Of a stretch of DNA of 64,000 bases, positions 15,577 to 41,002 are shown in pieces (the first letter of the stretch is position 1; each line of letters opens with the position of its first letter). This DNA is from Unio delphinus (taxonomy: Eukaryota > Mollusca > Bivalvia > Unionida > Unionidae), in the NCBI GenBank assembly GCA_029339505.1, contig JAQISU010000003.1, forward strand, positions 24,066,001 to 24,130,000, given 5' to 3'. Under the pieces are notes generated by a model. That model worked only from the letters and a program-made list of their open reading frames with translations, was not told the origin of the DNA and ran no database searches. The position numbers and the translations under genes were made by a program.

Positions 15577-15826
15577 ACCCCGAGTGGCCGAGTGGTTTAA
15601 AGCGCTCTCCGTTACGGATCACTGCCATCTCACCTCTGTCTGCGTGGGCTCGAGTCTAAGATTCGGCTAATGTAGTTATGTGAGAAAGCTTGCCAGCAGC
15701 TTCTCGTGGGTCGGTGGTTCTTTCCGGGGTTTTTCCCGGATTCTTCCTCCATCAATAATACTGGCCGCCATATATAGCCATCGTGTGCTGAAAAATGGCG
15801 TTAAACCCAACAACAACTAAAACAAT
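15577..15826 (+). mobile_element. tRNA-derived SINE, family 2
   Basis: The head reads GAGTGGCCGAGTGGTTTAAAG, like the A-box of leucine or serine tRNAs. A B-box-like GGGCTCGAGTC follows near 15648. The body has landmarks TTTCCGGGGTTTTTCCCGG, ACTGGCCGCCATATAT and CATCGTGTGCTGAAA, and the tail is CAACAACAACTAAAACAA. A related copy lies in reverse at 42086-42326. It is non-coding and dependent on a LINE for movement. Confidence 0.8.
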
Positions 15827-16339
15827 CGAACCAAACAGTGTTTCAAACCTCCTTGAGCGGTCATTTAACATTTAAGCATATCAACAGTGACCGGGCGAAA
15901 CAATAAATGCGAATTAAACAGTTATTTTGTTTCCCGAGTAAAGCGTTATTTTGTTCAAAGCATGTCATGCGAATCGATATTTAGTCGTTTCGAACTGTTA
16001 AAAACAAAACCAGTCTTTCAGAAGAGATACGATTTTCATCCCATTTCATTATAGTCAGGAGTCCTTAAATGTTTCAAACGTGTATGTCAAGATAGGCGAC
16101 ATTTCGGTTCATGGGTCATAACGGCTTCTTTAGATTTTTTCTGTTCACCACAGGCTTTCTCACATGAATTGAATTTGTTTTGGTCTTGGCAAGTTTAACA
16201 CCTAACTAATTCTGTAATCGTGTTTTCATATACTGAACACAAAGATCGGTTTATATTGTTAAGTTGGTAATGATTTCATATCAAGGATGATTTAAGGGAT
16301 CATTATAACATGTGTGGTTTTGGTGTACATATTGCATAA
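15827..16339. other. non-coding spacer
   Basis: No supported feature was recognised. Confidence 0.35.
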
Positions 16340-16367
16340 ACAACAACAACAACAGTACTACTACTAT

Positions 16368-16414
<47 letters not shown>

Positions 16415-16522
16415 ACGATATTCGATATTTTGTATTTTGTTCTAAATCAAATTAAAGGTGAACCATTCATACAGGGGTCAATTGTGCGCAACATACAGTT
16501 TTGCCATTTTCCCCTATTACTG

Positions 16523-16611
<89 letters not shown>

Positions 16612-16717
16612 GTGTCGGAATAGTTGTCTCAGGTAAGAGTGGTGGTGGTGGCAGGGATTTTCACCAATATTACCCAAAGCCTTATCCGTGACACACACAC
16701 ACACACACACACACACC
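16340..16717. repeat. microsatellite cluster (ACT)n, (TCTA)n, (AC)n
   Basis: Three simple arrays lie close together: (CAA)/(ACT)n at 16340-16413, (TCTA)n at 16523-16610 with about 22 units, and (AC)n at 16691-16717. Confidence 0.95.
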
Positions 16718-17988
16718 CCTTAGAGAGGGGTTATGGAAAATGAAGTATAATACAATTCAAAAATTTATGTTTATGAAACAAAGTAGAAGAAGAAATCTGA
16801 AAATGAACGTTGAATACAACATTTTTGATGAATAAAGTTAGATTAAATGTACTCAGCGATGCATGTTTCCATTTTGAAAGGCATATGTTCAATTAAGGGA
16901 AAAAAATACTTCAACGTAAAGCATTAAGAGCGGAATAATTGTACTAGTGACTGTTGATTTATTTCTGAACATCATTCAATTGAAATATTATTATTGTAAT
17001 AGATGGGAATTATTCTGAACAAACAATGTTCACGGGAACCTGGTTTCTATTCTGAGTTCTTTTTTCGATTTGTCGATGCATACTCTTCAATAAGCCCACC
17101 ACTAACACCATCACCAACACCAAAACTACCTATCACTCTCATTGCCTGTGTCGTGTCCGACTGGCAGCAAAAAATAACAAATACTCGCTGCTTCTGTCAT
17201 ATTTGATATTTTCACTGTTCATGCAAGGTTTGATGGTTACAATATAAAATGCCACATAAAATGAATATATTCTTTTATTAAGAAAGGAATCATCTTGAAC
17301 TGACCCACCTAACTCTGCATACTCACATTTTTCACTGTTATAACTCTAGTCGTCCCTAACATTTTAAATTTTTGATGTCACGTCACTTCCGGGAAGGTAA
17401 TACACATGCCTCATCATACTAATCAAACAGGATAAACAATGATGTCTGTTTTTAAAATCGGTTATCAAGTTCAGGCGCTTAACAGTCATTAAGATGTCAA
17501 AACGTTAACAAAATATTTCGGATATTTAGTTAAGTTAAATACGAAGATAGCTGCTATCCGATCAAGATAACAATACGATTACACCTGGGGCCGAGGAATT
17601 TAACTGATATTTTCAAACCTGAAACATATCATGGCGGGGGTCGACGTTTAAGATCATAATCCCATTAAAGAATCCGGACACGCACAAGCTAATCACCTTT
17701 CATAATCATAATTACATGCAGTTATCTATCAATCACATGAAACCTAAATACTTTAGATCATACCGATTTCAACTTGAATTTATTTTAGTTTGTTTGTTGA
17801 GCACAACATTCAATTAAATCTTTCCAAGTGCTCGTTATTTTCTACACTGGTCCACATCATATTGTTACATGCGTGCACAACAATTTATAGATTGAATAAA
17901 TGTTAAAAAGCTGTTGTGTTTATGACAACAATATCACGCTTGAACGTTCACATTTATAATTTTGGGAAGGTTTAAGCAACTTTAATAT

Positions 17989-17992
<4 letters not shown>
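16718..17992. other. non-coding stretch
   Basis: No gene, RNA or repeat was recognised. Confidence 0.35.
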
Positions 17993-18062
<70 letters not shown>

Positions 18063-18075
18063 TATATACACATTA

Positions 18076-18164
<89 letters not shown>
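17993..18164. repeat. (CT)n and (TA)n microsatellites
   Basis: (TC)n spans 17993-18058. After a 20-bp spacer, (TA)n spans 18078-18164. Confidence 0.97.
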
Positions 18165-18165
<1 letters not shown>

Positions 18166-18208
18166 GAAAATAAAATGACAAACCATTGGTCATAGTGTAT
18201 ATGTGTGT

Positions 18209-18500
18209 GACTAGGATTTTTAACGTAGATTAAAAAAAATTCAGTCATATCGCTACGATGTCTGCAGGGAGGCAGTTTATAGTGATATCTAGCACTGTGG
18301 CATCATGATGCAGACATGCAGCATGATGTCCCATCCAGTCACATTATCCTGACCCCAGGCCGACCAGTCCTATCACTAACCTATAATGCTGAGTGCCAAG
18401 ATAGACAGCTGTTAGTACCATTTTTGTGAGTCTTGAGTTTGACTCGGACGGGAATCGAACCCACGACCTCCCGCTTTCGCAGGTCAGAGCTATTTTACGT
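18209..18500 (-). mobile_element. SINE family 1, second copy, truncated head
   Basis: Shares with 4846-5092 the segments TAGGATTTTTAACGTAG, CAGGCCGACCAGTCCTA, GTTAGTACCATTTTTGT and ATCGAACCCACGACCTCCCGC (the B-box side). The A-box end after the CCGC segment is replaced by unrelated sequence. An extra segment of about 60 bp near 18251-18320 is absent from the first copy, which therefore carries an internal deletion. Confidence 0.75.
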
Positions 18501-18562
18501 TAACCTCGCCGCTTTCGGGAACTTGGGTTTCTTTTATCACCCCCAATCAATTATCGAGCGCG

Positions 18563-18564
<2 letters not shown>

Positions 18565-18622
<58 letters not shown>

Positions 18623-18687
18623 CACACACACACACGCACGCGCGCGCACGCACGCACGCACGCACGCACACACAAACACACACACAC
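18565..18687. repeat. (CA)n array with CG-rich interruptions
   Basis: About 120 bp of ACACAC with a variant stretch of GCACGCAC type at 18631-18668. Alternating purine-pyrimidine throughout. Confidence 0.97.
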
Positions 18688-18688
18688 A

Positions 18689-18842
18689 GTAGCCTCTGTG
18701 GCTCAGTGACTTAATAATGGGCTCGCGACCAGAAGAGCAGGGTTTGAATCCTACTCATATCACGCCTCATCGTCCGCACCGTTATGTGTCTGGTGAATGC
18801 TACTTCTAATACTACGAATGAATAAATCCTTATTACCAAACA
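18689..18842 (+). mobile_element. tRNA-like SINE, family 3
   Basis: The head TAGCCTCTGTGGCTCAGTGACTTAAT is A-box-like, and GGTTTGAATCC about 40 bases on is a B-box. A short body follows and ends in AATAAATCCTTATTACC. No target duplication was found, so a decayed tRNA pseudogene is an alternative. Confidence 0.6.
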
Positions 18843-19539
<697 letters not shown>

Positions 19540-20713
19540 CAGACCACATGGATTTTACTTTTCATGATCAAAGTCAAAGAAATGTTTGGAATCAGTATTT
19601 ACTGCAAATGATTGTATCTCTTCCCAAGATTGTCCAATTATACTTTTTTTAAATTATGTAATAACAGAACTGAAAGAATGGTTAACGTAAAACGACACAT
19701 GAAAGCGATTAATCTTACGTGTGTGCAAATTGTCGAATTTCGAATAAGCATTGAACCTTTAAGTTGAATGCATTTATCATTAAAATGCTATCGCATTTAA
19801 TCATGAAAAGTCTTTGTGAATGGTCACTTTGACCTGTGTTCTTTTATCTTCCCTACGTCACTGTTAAACTTAAAGACCAATGTCTACGACTCATCGAGGA
19901 TTTGCCGGTGCATCTCAGCGCTACTAGTTCATTGGTAGAATTAACATAATGCATGAGATCCAAGTTTTCACACGTGTAAGATTTCATAGGGTTAAATGAA
20001 ATAGTTTCCTTTGTCTGTTAGGACGATACGATTATCGTGAGTTAACGATCATGAGCCATTTTAATCTGATTTTGTAATGTTTAAAAAATACTTGTAGGTT
20101 AGGAATTGCTGTGAGCTAGAATTTGTGAATTTTATGCATTAGTAATCGACCATGTGGTATCGTAAGTAAAGAGATACCATAATGTTCGATACACCCACCA
20201 CTCAAGTGTTAATTTATGGTCAGTCGCTGAAAAGCGAGAGCGATTATCTATCTAATTAGGTCAAGTTGTATGCAGTGTGTGGAGAGCTAGTTACACTTCT
20301 GAGCAACGTACCTGGGGCAGCAGTGTGTTGAAGGAAATGGAAACTATGGCGTAGACCGAAAAATGAATCATGGATGATTTAACAGAATATTAGCGTTGAT
20401 GGCTTGGATGGTGATGCATCAACTGTCCAAAGTCTTTGGACTAGATCTGATGCTTTTGTTTTCTGCTGACCTAATAAGAAGTCTACTCAGGATGATGGTA
20501 AATCGTACACGACATTGAAAAACCCACTAACACTAATCCTGTCTGCACAAAGTATAACATGACTCGGTGACAGAAACTAAACGAACGAACGGTTGGACGA
20601 ACAAGATCATGGTGATAACATTTAACTCGATTTAAATATCGGCCTTCAGAACACTAATTATGCCATGTGAATACAATTATGTCATGTAGGCTAAAGGTTA
20701 CAGTGCCAAAACA
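19540..20713. other. 3' flank of receptor gene A
   Basis: Presumed 3' untranslated region and downstream DNA of gene A. The stretch at 20585-20660 resembles 53525-53600 beyond gene B (shared GGTTGGACGAACAA / GATTGGACGAACAA and CCTTCA words), which supports a common ancestral 3' UTR. No clear polyadenylation signal was chosen. Confidence 0.5.
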
Positions 20714-32731
<12,018 letters not shown>

Positions 32732-33088
32732 CTTAGAGGGTTGTGGATTATGTACACCAATGTCATAACAATTCTGTTGGGTATGTTTCACGATTATCTG
32801 TCCGATATTGTCCCAAAATTTAGATATCAGTTAATTCATGTTGGATATTGATATACATGCTTTTGTCATTTGAAAAGATAATATTAGACGATCGCTATCT
32901 TTCAGACTGTCTTTTGTGCACATTCATGTGCATTCAAGTTGAGGCTCTTGACTGAGTCAATAGATCCATTCGATATAGTGTAGAAGGCGTTAATTGCAAT
33001 ACAACATAATCTAAAATTATCCAATAGGTGTAAAATGTTATTTGTTTGAAAAGCGGTAACAATACGCATTTAGAGTCTTTGCTGTTAC
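32732..33088. other. 5' flank of receptor gene A
   Basis: The promoter and 5' UTR of gene A should lie here. No TATA box or other defined element could be assigned with confidence. Confidence 0.4.
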
Positions 33089-33124
33089 CTACCTACCTAC
33101 CTACCTACCTACCTACCTACCTAC

Positions 33125-33157
<33 letters not shown>

Positions 33158-33290
33158 AATTTAGTTTAGGGCAAGATGGTTTGAGATCCGATTAAAATTA
33201 GAAAGTATCTTTTCGTATTAAAATTGTCGAGGGGACGGGTGTCTGGAAGTTTGAGGGACACAGCACCTAAGAGATACAGATATATTCCTT

Positions 33291-33363
<73 letters not shown>
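33089..33363. repeat. (CCTA)n, (CA)n and (GA)n microsatellites
   Basis: (CTAC)n at 33090-33127 adjoins (AC)n at 33127-33155; (GA)n lies at 33294-33363. Confidence 0.96.
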
Positions 33364-33366
<3 letters not shown>

Positions 33367-35229
33367 CAGAACAAAACAAATTTGTCGACTCTAACCGGAC
33401 TCCAAAATTCAAATTGGAATGGACCGACAAACAACCAGATTATACTGGCATGCTTGGCAACCGGGCTCATTCACTCGACTAGATGAAGATATTTGTCATA
33501 TCGGCATAAACAAAGCGGTTAATATCATTGTTTTTAAAAATTAAAAACAAAATTTTGTAGCTTTACTTTAAAGTCAAAGTGCATCTTTCAAATGTCATGC
33601 TCAATTGTCATTTTTGTATGCATTATTAAATTGTTTTATTTTATATTCGGGGGGCTCGTGATATTCTTTTGTACATCTCTTCTCTTCTTATTATTCCATC
33701 TATTAAATTTGATATTTTATTTTATTATTATCTCTATCCTGGCAATAACACCCTGGACAATCATCCTCTTGATAACAATAAATACCAACCACCAATTAAC
33801 TATGTTTTATGTCAAAAATGTTCAAACTACTGCAGCCGTTTAGAAATGATGGTTAATAGGATCAAAAACCGGCACATCTAATACCAGTAATATAAAACTG
33901 CTAACATTGTAACCGACGGTACAACTAATATCACGAACACATGTTATTATTCTCACCTTCACTAAGCTAATCGTATTTTCGAAGTGACGGTAAATGTCTA
34001 ATAATTGAATTTCATTCTGTCTTTGTAATCACATATTCAATTAGGAAATAATCTGAACAATTATTACAGTATACGTCAGCTGATTGGTGATGTAATTTTA
34101 ATTGGCCCATCTATCAGAAATTGCAGCTTTGTAAAAAAACAAATCCACAAACAAAAACAAGATCCGTAAGGACAAAACCACAATAAATCAATACACTATC
34201 CACACAAGTTCCCAAACAAATGCATTAACAAATCAAATATTCAAAAATCATAAATGTATTAGATAGCAATCATTTTGAACAAATAAATACACTACAATTA
34301 CAATTACAGATAGAGAGGGGGACTACATTGAATGATCTGGAAAGATCAGACGAGGGACATCACCCCCATAAAAGACATTTTCACCATCAATTTACCAATC
34401 TACTGATTCGCTTATACTAAACCAGTGTCATTTGATTTTGAAGAGGGAGAGAGGGAGCACGATATAAATATGATACACAGCAGCTCCCAGTTCATGAGTT
34501 TATTATCCTCAAGATTTGATGGGATCATTAAAATTGTATTACCATCGTTTTAAGAAGGCTGCAGAGATTGTAAAGGCTTCTGCGTTACGTTCAAGCTTTA
34601 GAAATCTGTCTAATTGGATGTAGTCTGTTTCATTAAAATGCATGGAGTATGTAAAGATTTACTTGATGTAAGTCATTTTGTTCGAGAATAACGACTTCCA
34701 TAATTTCCATATGGATAACACCAATTATTGCGGATGACAATTTAAGAAACGCTGAAACTTTCAATTTGTTATTTATACGTCAAATGTACATTTGATTGGA
34801 ACATATCTTCTGCTTAAAATATTCTTCACATTTTGAAGAGGTTTTAATTTATACTGCAAAACGGAGGCTTGCACGTGCCTGCACAAAATTGTTATCTTTG
34901 TAGAGATAAATATTTATATCTCCGAGAATTTATCCCTACACATCAGTGACAATATTGTGAAATATCAGCATGTCCAATGCATGTACTTTTACCTAGCACA
35001 TTGAAGTACTAGTATATGAATCGACGGCGTGTACAAAAGGCCAAAGTTGAATAAAGATGTTATTGTATTTTTTCCGTCATTCGACCATTTCAATTTGATC
35101 ACATATTGCAAGACAATATTCGTATGATTTTACTCAAAGACATACTTTCAAAAGCGTACGAATGTTCCAAATGTTTAAAAAATTAAAGTCGGTGCATCAA
35201 CGGATGTCTTTTGGGAATTCTCCTATCCC
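33364..35229. other. non-coding stretch
   Basis: No supported feature. Short open frames show no recognised family. Confidence 0.35.
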
Positions 35230-35376
35230 CATGCCCTTAGTAAAGATCATTCGGAATAATATAACTCACATCCCCTTAGTAAATATCATTCGGAATAATA
35301 TAACTCACATCCCTTAGGAAATATCATTCGGAAAAATATAACATCCATCCCCTTAGTAAATATCATAAGGAATCTT
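35230..35376. repeat. ~43-bp minisatellite, four units
   Basis: Units of CCTTAGTAAATATCATTCGG plus AATAATATAACTCACATCCC, the last one diverged. Confidence 0.88.
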
Positions 35377-36289
35377 CTTATCCTCTGCATAGGAAATTAT
35401 GTAGAGTATTCGAAATCGACGGATAAAATACGTTTTCAGACAATTTGTTTAACCCCAGAGAATATTAAATGGTTGTTCCTTAAAGTTTACTTAACTTTCG
35501 ATTCAGTGACTACCTAAGTGTTGAGCTTAGGTCTTATATTTGTGCATTCTTGACTGCAAATGGTAATTCCATGTTAGTGTTATTAAATCTCGGGGAGTAT
35601 AGCAACGTTCCTCCAGTTGTAAGACACAGGGACGTGGCTTCCGTGTTTAATGAATATAATTTTATTTTATTCTGTTATCGATACCGTCTATTCATTTTCA
35701 TTATTCCGTAATTTTGGCATAAGATAATGTCAGGGTTTAATCATTTATTTTTCGGGGTGGGTGTGCGCGATAGATGAGTGGTGGGATTTTGTTTGGAGAA
35801 AAGGATATTTTCTTTCCTTTACTCAAAGAATATCATTTTTAAAGACCGGTATAATAATAGTAGGCTTGTTATTCCATCAGATCTAAGCAATGCGTTTTTT
35901 TTTAAATAGAAGCTATTTGATGGCCAGAATTTGTTTCTCAAAATATCGCAGTCTTCTTAAGAAAGTTAAAAGTGAGTCCCTGTAGACTTAGTATGGGCTT
36001 GCTTACAGATATCTTGAGCGATTTGAGCGATGTCATATTTGGTGATCTAAGGTACGAGTCCCATTAACTCTGTATTCAGGACAGTTGAAGTGTCGAAGGT
36101 TTAATTTTGAAATAACACTCGGTCGGTCTTTTAGTGCTAAAGACATACATAACGAATATTTAGTTTTAAGGTTGTGGAATGTCTTATGTCCTAGCTTTTC
36201 ATAACTATTTAAATAAATCTCCACGAGAAGGAAACATACTAATAAATTACTTAAAATGGGATGTAAAAGACAAGGTTCAATGTCATTAT
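35377..36289. other. non-coding stretch
   Basis: No supported feature was recognised. Confidence 0.35.
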
Positions 36290-36395
36290 CATTTATTAGA
36301 ATATAAAAAAATTCACCTATATCATTTAGTAGAATATAATAATATTCACCTCTATCGTTTAGTAGAATATAATGATATTCACCTCTTGCGGTTGA
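36290..36395. repeat. 33-bp tandem repeat, three units
   Basis: Three units of TTAGTAGAATATAATAATAT plus TCACCTCTATCGT type. Confidence 0.85.
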
Positions 36396-37439
36396 ATATG
36401 CTCCTAAATTACATGAATACCAGTTGACTTTTAGGATCAAAGAATCAGCAATACGAAAATGACCAGTTGGGGATAATTATACGCTTCTATGAGTTTCATG
36501 TTGTGTTTTCTGCATTTATTGTGGTATAGGATGTTAGTAGCCGAATCACATAATAAATAAAGACCAAATCACACATCAAAAAACGCCCAAATCACACAGC
36601 ATTCACACGTAAAATGACGCACGATTCACGCAGCAAATAACGTTTGGTTCACACATGATATACTCTCCCAATCATAAAAACAATGCCACCTGATTCACGC
36701 TCTCTCCCCCCCCCCCCCCCCAAAAAAAAAATGATAAACAGAAAAGATAAAAAAACACCCCTAAACATTTTTATCCCCAAACAATACAAAACAAAACAAA
36801 TACAAGAACAAATAAAAAGCCAGCTTGATAAATTGGTACATGTCTAAAAGCGTAATAGCTGAGACAACATAAAAAAAATTCTTCGTTCCAGCAATCAAAG
36901 CCGATCAAAGAGTTTGGATATGCCAAAACAAGGTTATACGTTTGTCCAAATGACACATTTATTTTGAGTAGGAGTTCAGTATTTATAGCAAAGGATGTGT
37001 TATGTTGTACATGAAACGTCTTAAAGATTTGATGGTTTGATAGTTAGGTGCAGCGTGGTTTGATCAATTCATCATTGTCCAGACTCATGATTAACCAATT
37101 TTTCATTTCTTGAAACATATATTTGCTTTCACTAACAGACTAGGCTAACACAATCGGCTCCTTCCAAATGAAATTAAGATGTTCGGTAAATGGTTACTGA
37201 GATGGTGAAGCGATCTAAGCGACACACAAAACAAGGCATCAACCCTGATTGTACCGATGGAGGCAGGGATGTGATTTACCTCCCACTAACACATCGTAAG
37301 TAACAGGTTTCGCGACAGAAATAATAAGACCACGGTTCCAAATGTTATATTGTTATTTTTGGAGTAAGCTGTCTTCCAATCGTTATAACCATTATGTATG
37401 GATTTTAATTACACTTATAACGAGCCTAAGTCAAGACGC
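36396..37439. other. non-coding stretch with degenerate repeats and poly-C/poly-A
   Basis: A degenerate 20-24-bp motif around AATCACACAGCAAATAACG recurs between 36540 and 36700. A run of about 16 C followed by 9 A lies at 36705-36730. No gene was recognised. Confidence 0.45.
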
Positions 37440-38125
37440 TGTAGCCAAAATGTCATCCTTGGTAGATAGTGGGTTTCTAGCTCTGATATATGGGTCTACT
37501 TAAAGATTTTACATTCTTGAGATTTAGATCGATATCTGAGATAGGGGTCTTTAACAAAATCATACCCTTTTAGCTCTGAGATCAACATCACCTTAAGAAA
37601 TTTATTTCATTTTAGAGATTTTGATAGAGCTATGCAATAAGGGTCTACTTAAGAGGTTGTACTTCCTTCGAGACTTAAGATCGAGCTCTGATATTGGGGA
37701 CTGCTTAAGAGACTGTACTCTAGATAGATCGAGCTCTGATATTGGGGACTGCTTAAGAGACTGTACTCTAGATAGATCGAGCTCTGATATTGGGGACTGT
37801 TTAAGAGACTGTACTCTAGATAGATCGAGCTCTGATATTGGGGACTGTTTAAGAGACTGTACTCTAGATAGATCGAGCTCTGATATTGGGGACTGCTTAA
37901 GAGACTGTACTCTAGATAGATCGAGCTCTGAAATAGGGGGCTGCTTAAGAGACTTTACTATATAGACTTAGATCGAGCTCTTAAATACTTAATAGACTGT
38001 ACTCTAGAGAGTTAGATCGAGCTCTGAGATAAAGGTTTACTGAAGAGATTTTTTTCTGTTAAATATTTTGATCGAGTTCTGAGACAGGAGTAAACTTTAG
38101 AGACTGTAGACTTTCAAAGATATAA
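37440..38125. repeat. 48-bp minisatellite and degenerate edges
   Basis: Six 48-bp units at about 37680-37965 contain GATCGAGCTCTGATATTGGG and CTTAAGAGACTGTACTCT. On each side, decayed units of the same type are recognisable (TAGCTCTGAGAT, GATCGATATCTGAGATAGG). The unit is related to the 54-bp unit that follows. Confidence 0.93.
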
Positions 38126-39856
38126 ATGAGATTAGATATAGGGTTGTACATAAAAAACTGTACTCTTTCAAATATTTATATGAAATCCGAGATAGGGCTC
38201 AACTTAACATACTGTACTCTTTCAAATATTTATATGAAATCCGAGATAGGGCTCTATTTAATGTACTGTACTCTTTCAAATATTTATATGAAATCCGAGA
38301 TAGGGCTCTATTTAATGTACTGTACTCTTTCAAATATTTATATGAAATCCGAGATAGGGCTCTATTTAATGTACTGTACTCTTTCAAATATTTATATGAA
38401 ATCCGAGATAGGGCTCTATTTAATGTACTGTACTCTTTCAAATATTTATATGAAATCCGAGATAGGGCTCTATTTAATGTACTGTACTCTTTCAAATATT
38501 TATATGAAATCCGAGATAGGGCTCTATTTAATGTACTGTACTCTTTCAAATATTTATATGAAATCCGAGATAGGGCTCTATTTAATGTACTGTACTCTTT
38601 CAAATATTTATATGAAATCCGAGATAGGGCTCTATTTAATGTACTGTATTCCTTCAAATATTTATATGAAATCCGAGATAGGGCTCTATTTAATGTACTG
38701 TACTCCTTCAAATATTTATATGAAATCCGAGATAGGGCTCTATTTAATGTACTGTATTCCTTCAAATATTTATATGAAATCCGAGATAGGGCTCTATTTA
38801 ATGTACTGTACTCCTTCAAATATTTATATGAAATCCGAGATAGGGCTCTATTTAATGTACTGTATTCCTTCAAATATTTATATGAAATCCGAGATAGGGC
38901 TCTATTTAATGTACTGTACTCCTTCAAAGATTTATATGAAATCCGAGATAGGGCTCTATTTAATGTACTGTATTCCTTCAAATATTTATATGAAATCCGA
39001 GATAGGGCTCTATTTAATATACTGTACTCTTTCAAAGATTTATATGAAATCCGAGATAGGGCTCTATTTAATGTACTGTACTCCTTCAAAGATTTATATG
39101 AAATCCGAGATAGGGCTCTATTTAATGTACTGTACTCCTTCAAATATTTATATGAAATCCGAGATAGGGCTCTATTTAATGTACTGTACTCTTTCAAAGA
39201 TTTATATGAAATCCGAGATAGGGCTCTATTTAATGTACTGTATTCCTTCAAATATTTATATGAAATCCGAGATAGGGCTCAACTTAACATACTGTACTCT
39301 TTCAAAGATTTATATGAAATCCGAGATAGGGCTCTATTTAATGTACTGTATTCCTTCAAATATTTATATGAAATCCGAGATAGGGCTCTATTTAATGTAC
39401 TGTACTCTTTCAAAGATTTATATGAAATCCGAGATAGGGCTCTATTTAATGTACTGTATTCCTTCAAATATTTATATGAAATCCGAGATAGGGCTCAACT
39501 TAACATACTGTACTCTTTCAAATATTTATATGAAATCCGAGATAGGGCTCTATTTAATGTACTGTACTCTTTCAAAGATTTATATGAAATCCGAGATAGG
39601 GCTCTATTTAATGTACTGTACTCTTTCAAATATTTATATGAAATCCGAGATAGGGCTCTATTTAATGTACTGTACTCTTTCAAAGATTTATATGAAATCC
39701 GAGATAGGGCTCTATTTAATGTACTGTACTCTTTCAAAGATTTATATGAAATCCGAGATAGGGCTCAACTTAACATACTGTACTCTTTCAAAGATTTATA
39801 TGAGATCCGAGATAGAACTCTACTTAATATACTGTACTCTTTTAGAGATTTTGTAA
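38126..39856. repeat. 54-bp minisatellite, 32 units
   Basis: Exactly 32 units of 54 bp (TACTGTACTCTTTCAAATAT, then TTATATGAAATCCGAGATAG, then GGCTCTATTTAATG); the first and last are diverged. Variants alternate: TACTCT or TATTCC, AAATATTT or AAAGATTT, CTCTATTTAATG or CTCAACTTAACA. The length is a multiple of three and no unit carries a stop, so the plus frame stays open for 576 codons and the minus frame for 350. Neither looks like a gene: there is no other domain or splice context and every codon is part of the repeat. Confidence 0.97.
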
Positions 39857-39879
39857 CATAATTAGTATATTCACTAGGT

Positions 39880-40491
39880 GATCTAATTGTTATGTGATCT
39901 ATGTGATATAAGCGTTAAATGTACTAGGTCATATAATTGTTATGTGTCATAGGCGATATAGTTGTTATGGGATCTATGTGATATAAGCATTATATGTAAT
40001 ATGTCATATAATTGTTATGTGTCATAGGTGATATGGTTGTAATTTGAATATTTGTAATGTGCTCTATGTGATATAATTAGTAGAAGCCCTATGTTTTATA
40101 ATTATTTTGTGAATTATGTAATACAGTTGTAATGTGCTCTATGTGATATAATTAGTAGAAGCCCTATGTTTTATAATTATTTTGTGAATTATGTAATACA
40201 GTTGTAATGTGCTCTATGTGATATAATTGTTATGTGCTCTATGTGTTATAAGTTGTGTATATTTAAGGCCAAAAAATAGTATTTACTCTTGGTGATATAA
40301 TTTGTATGTGCTCTATGTGTTTGAACGTTTTTGTGAACTAGCTAATATATTTGGTATTACTCTATGTGTTATAATTCTTAAGTGAACTATGTTATTGTTA
40401 CGTGCTCTATATGATATAAATTGTTATGTGTTCCATGTGACATACTTACTGAATATAATATAAATAGTATGTACTATAGATGACATAAATG
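39880..40491. repeat. degenerate short-unit minisatellite (left part)
   Basis: Imperfect units of about 22-25 bp of the type ATGTGATATAATTGTTATGT. It includes a 75-bp block repeated exactly: GTGCTCTATGTGATATAATT starts at 40059, 40134 and 40209. The array resumes after the MITE at about 41003. Confidence 0.85.
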
Positions 40492-41002
40492 GTATGTACT
40501 AGAGATCAACCGAAATTTGGTTTCGGTTTCGGCGCCGAAAGTTGGCAAATGGCCTCTTTCGGCATAGTTTCTCTTTAAACCGAAGCCAAAAGGTTAGGTT
40601 TAGGTTTGCTTCCGGTTTCGACCGAAACTGATATTGACTTTAAGTCATCAGTCGAAGATCTACTTTAACTTTCAGAATGCAACGCTAGTGCTGCGTCTAT
40701 TACTATGCTTGTCGGCCGGTCAGTCGCCGCTAGGCAATTTAACATTTAGCCAAGTCCTCTTACTGCAGGCTCTGAATGAATACTTGTAGATTCGTTTTTT
40801 AGTTAGTGTAACATTGCATCATGACCCAGGCCTATTTAATAAATCTTGTGTCCGGCAACTTTGGTTTATCTTTCGGTTTCATTTTCGGCCGAAGGTGTAG
40901 TTAAACGTTCGGTTTCGGCCGAAAGTCTATTTATAACTTTCCGTCTGGTTTTGTTTTCGGCCGAAACCAGAAATTTAGTTTCGGTCGGCCTAAACTATGT
41001 AC
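40492..41002. repeat. 8-bp target-site duplication of the hAT MITE
   Basis: GTATGTAC at 40492-40499 and CTATGTAC at 40995-41002 flank the element, matching at seven of eight positions. Confidence 0.8.
40500..40994. mobile_element. hAT-type MITE, 495 bp
   Basis: Begins TAGAGATCAACCGAAA and ends TTTCGGTCGGCCTAAA, imperfect terminal inverted repeats. It has repeated subterminal TTTCGG and GCCGAAA words at both ends. An 8-bp flanking duplication is the size made by hAT transposases. There is no coding capacity, so it would depend on a transposase elsewhere. Confidence 0.85.

Noticed and set aside
38126..39856. 576-codon open frame as a real protein
   Set aside because: Every codon belongs to a 54-bp satellite, the opposite strand is also open, and no splice or promoter context is visible. 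Recorded as a repeat.
37440..39856. CRISPR-like regularly spaced repeats
   Set aside because: Units are contiguous without unique spacers and the genome is eukaryotic.
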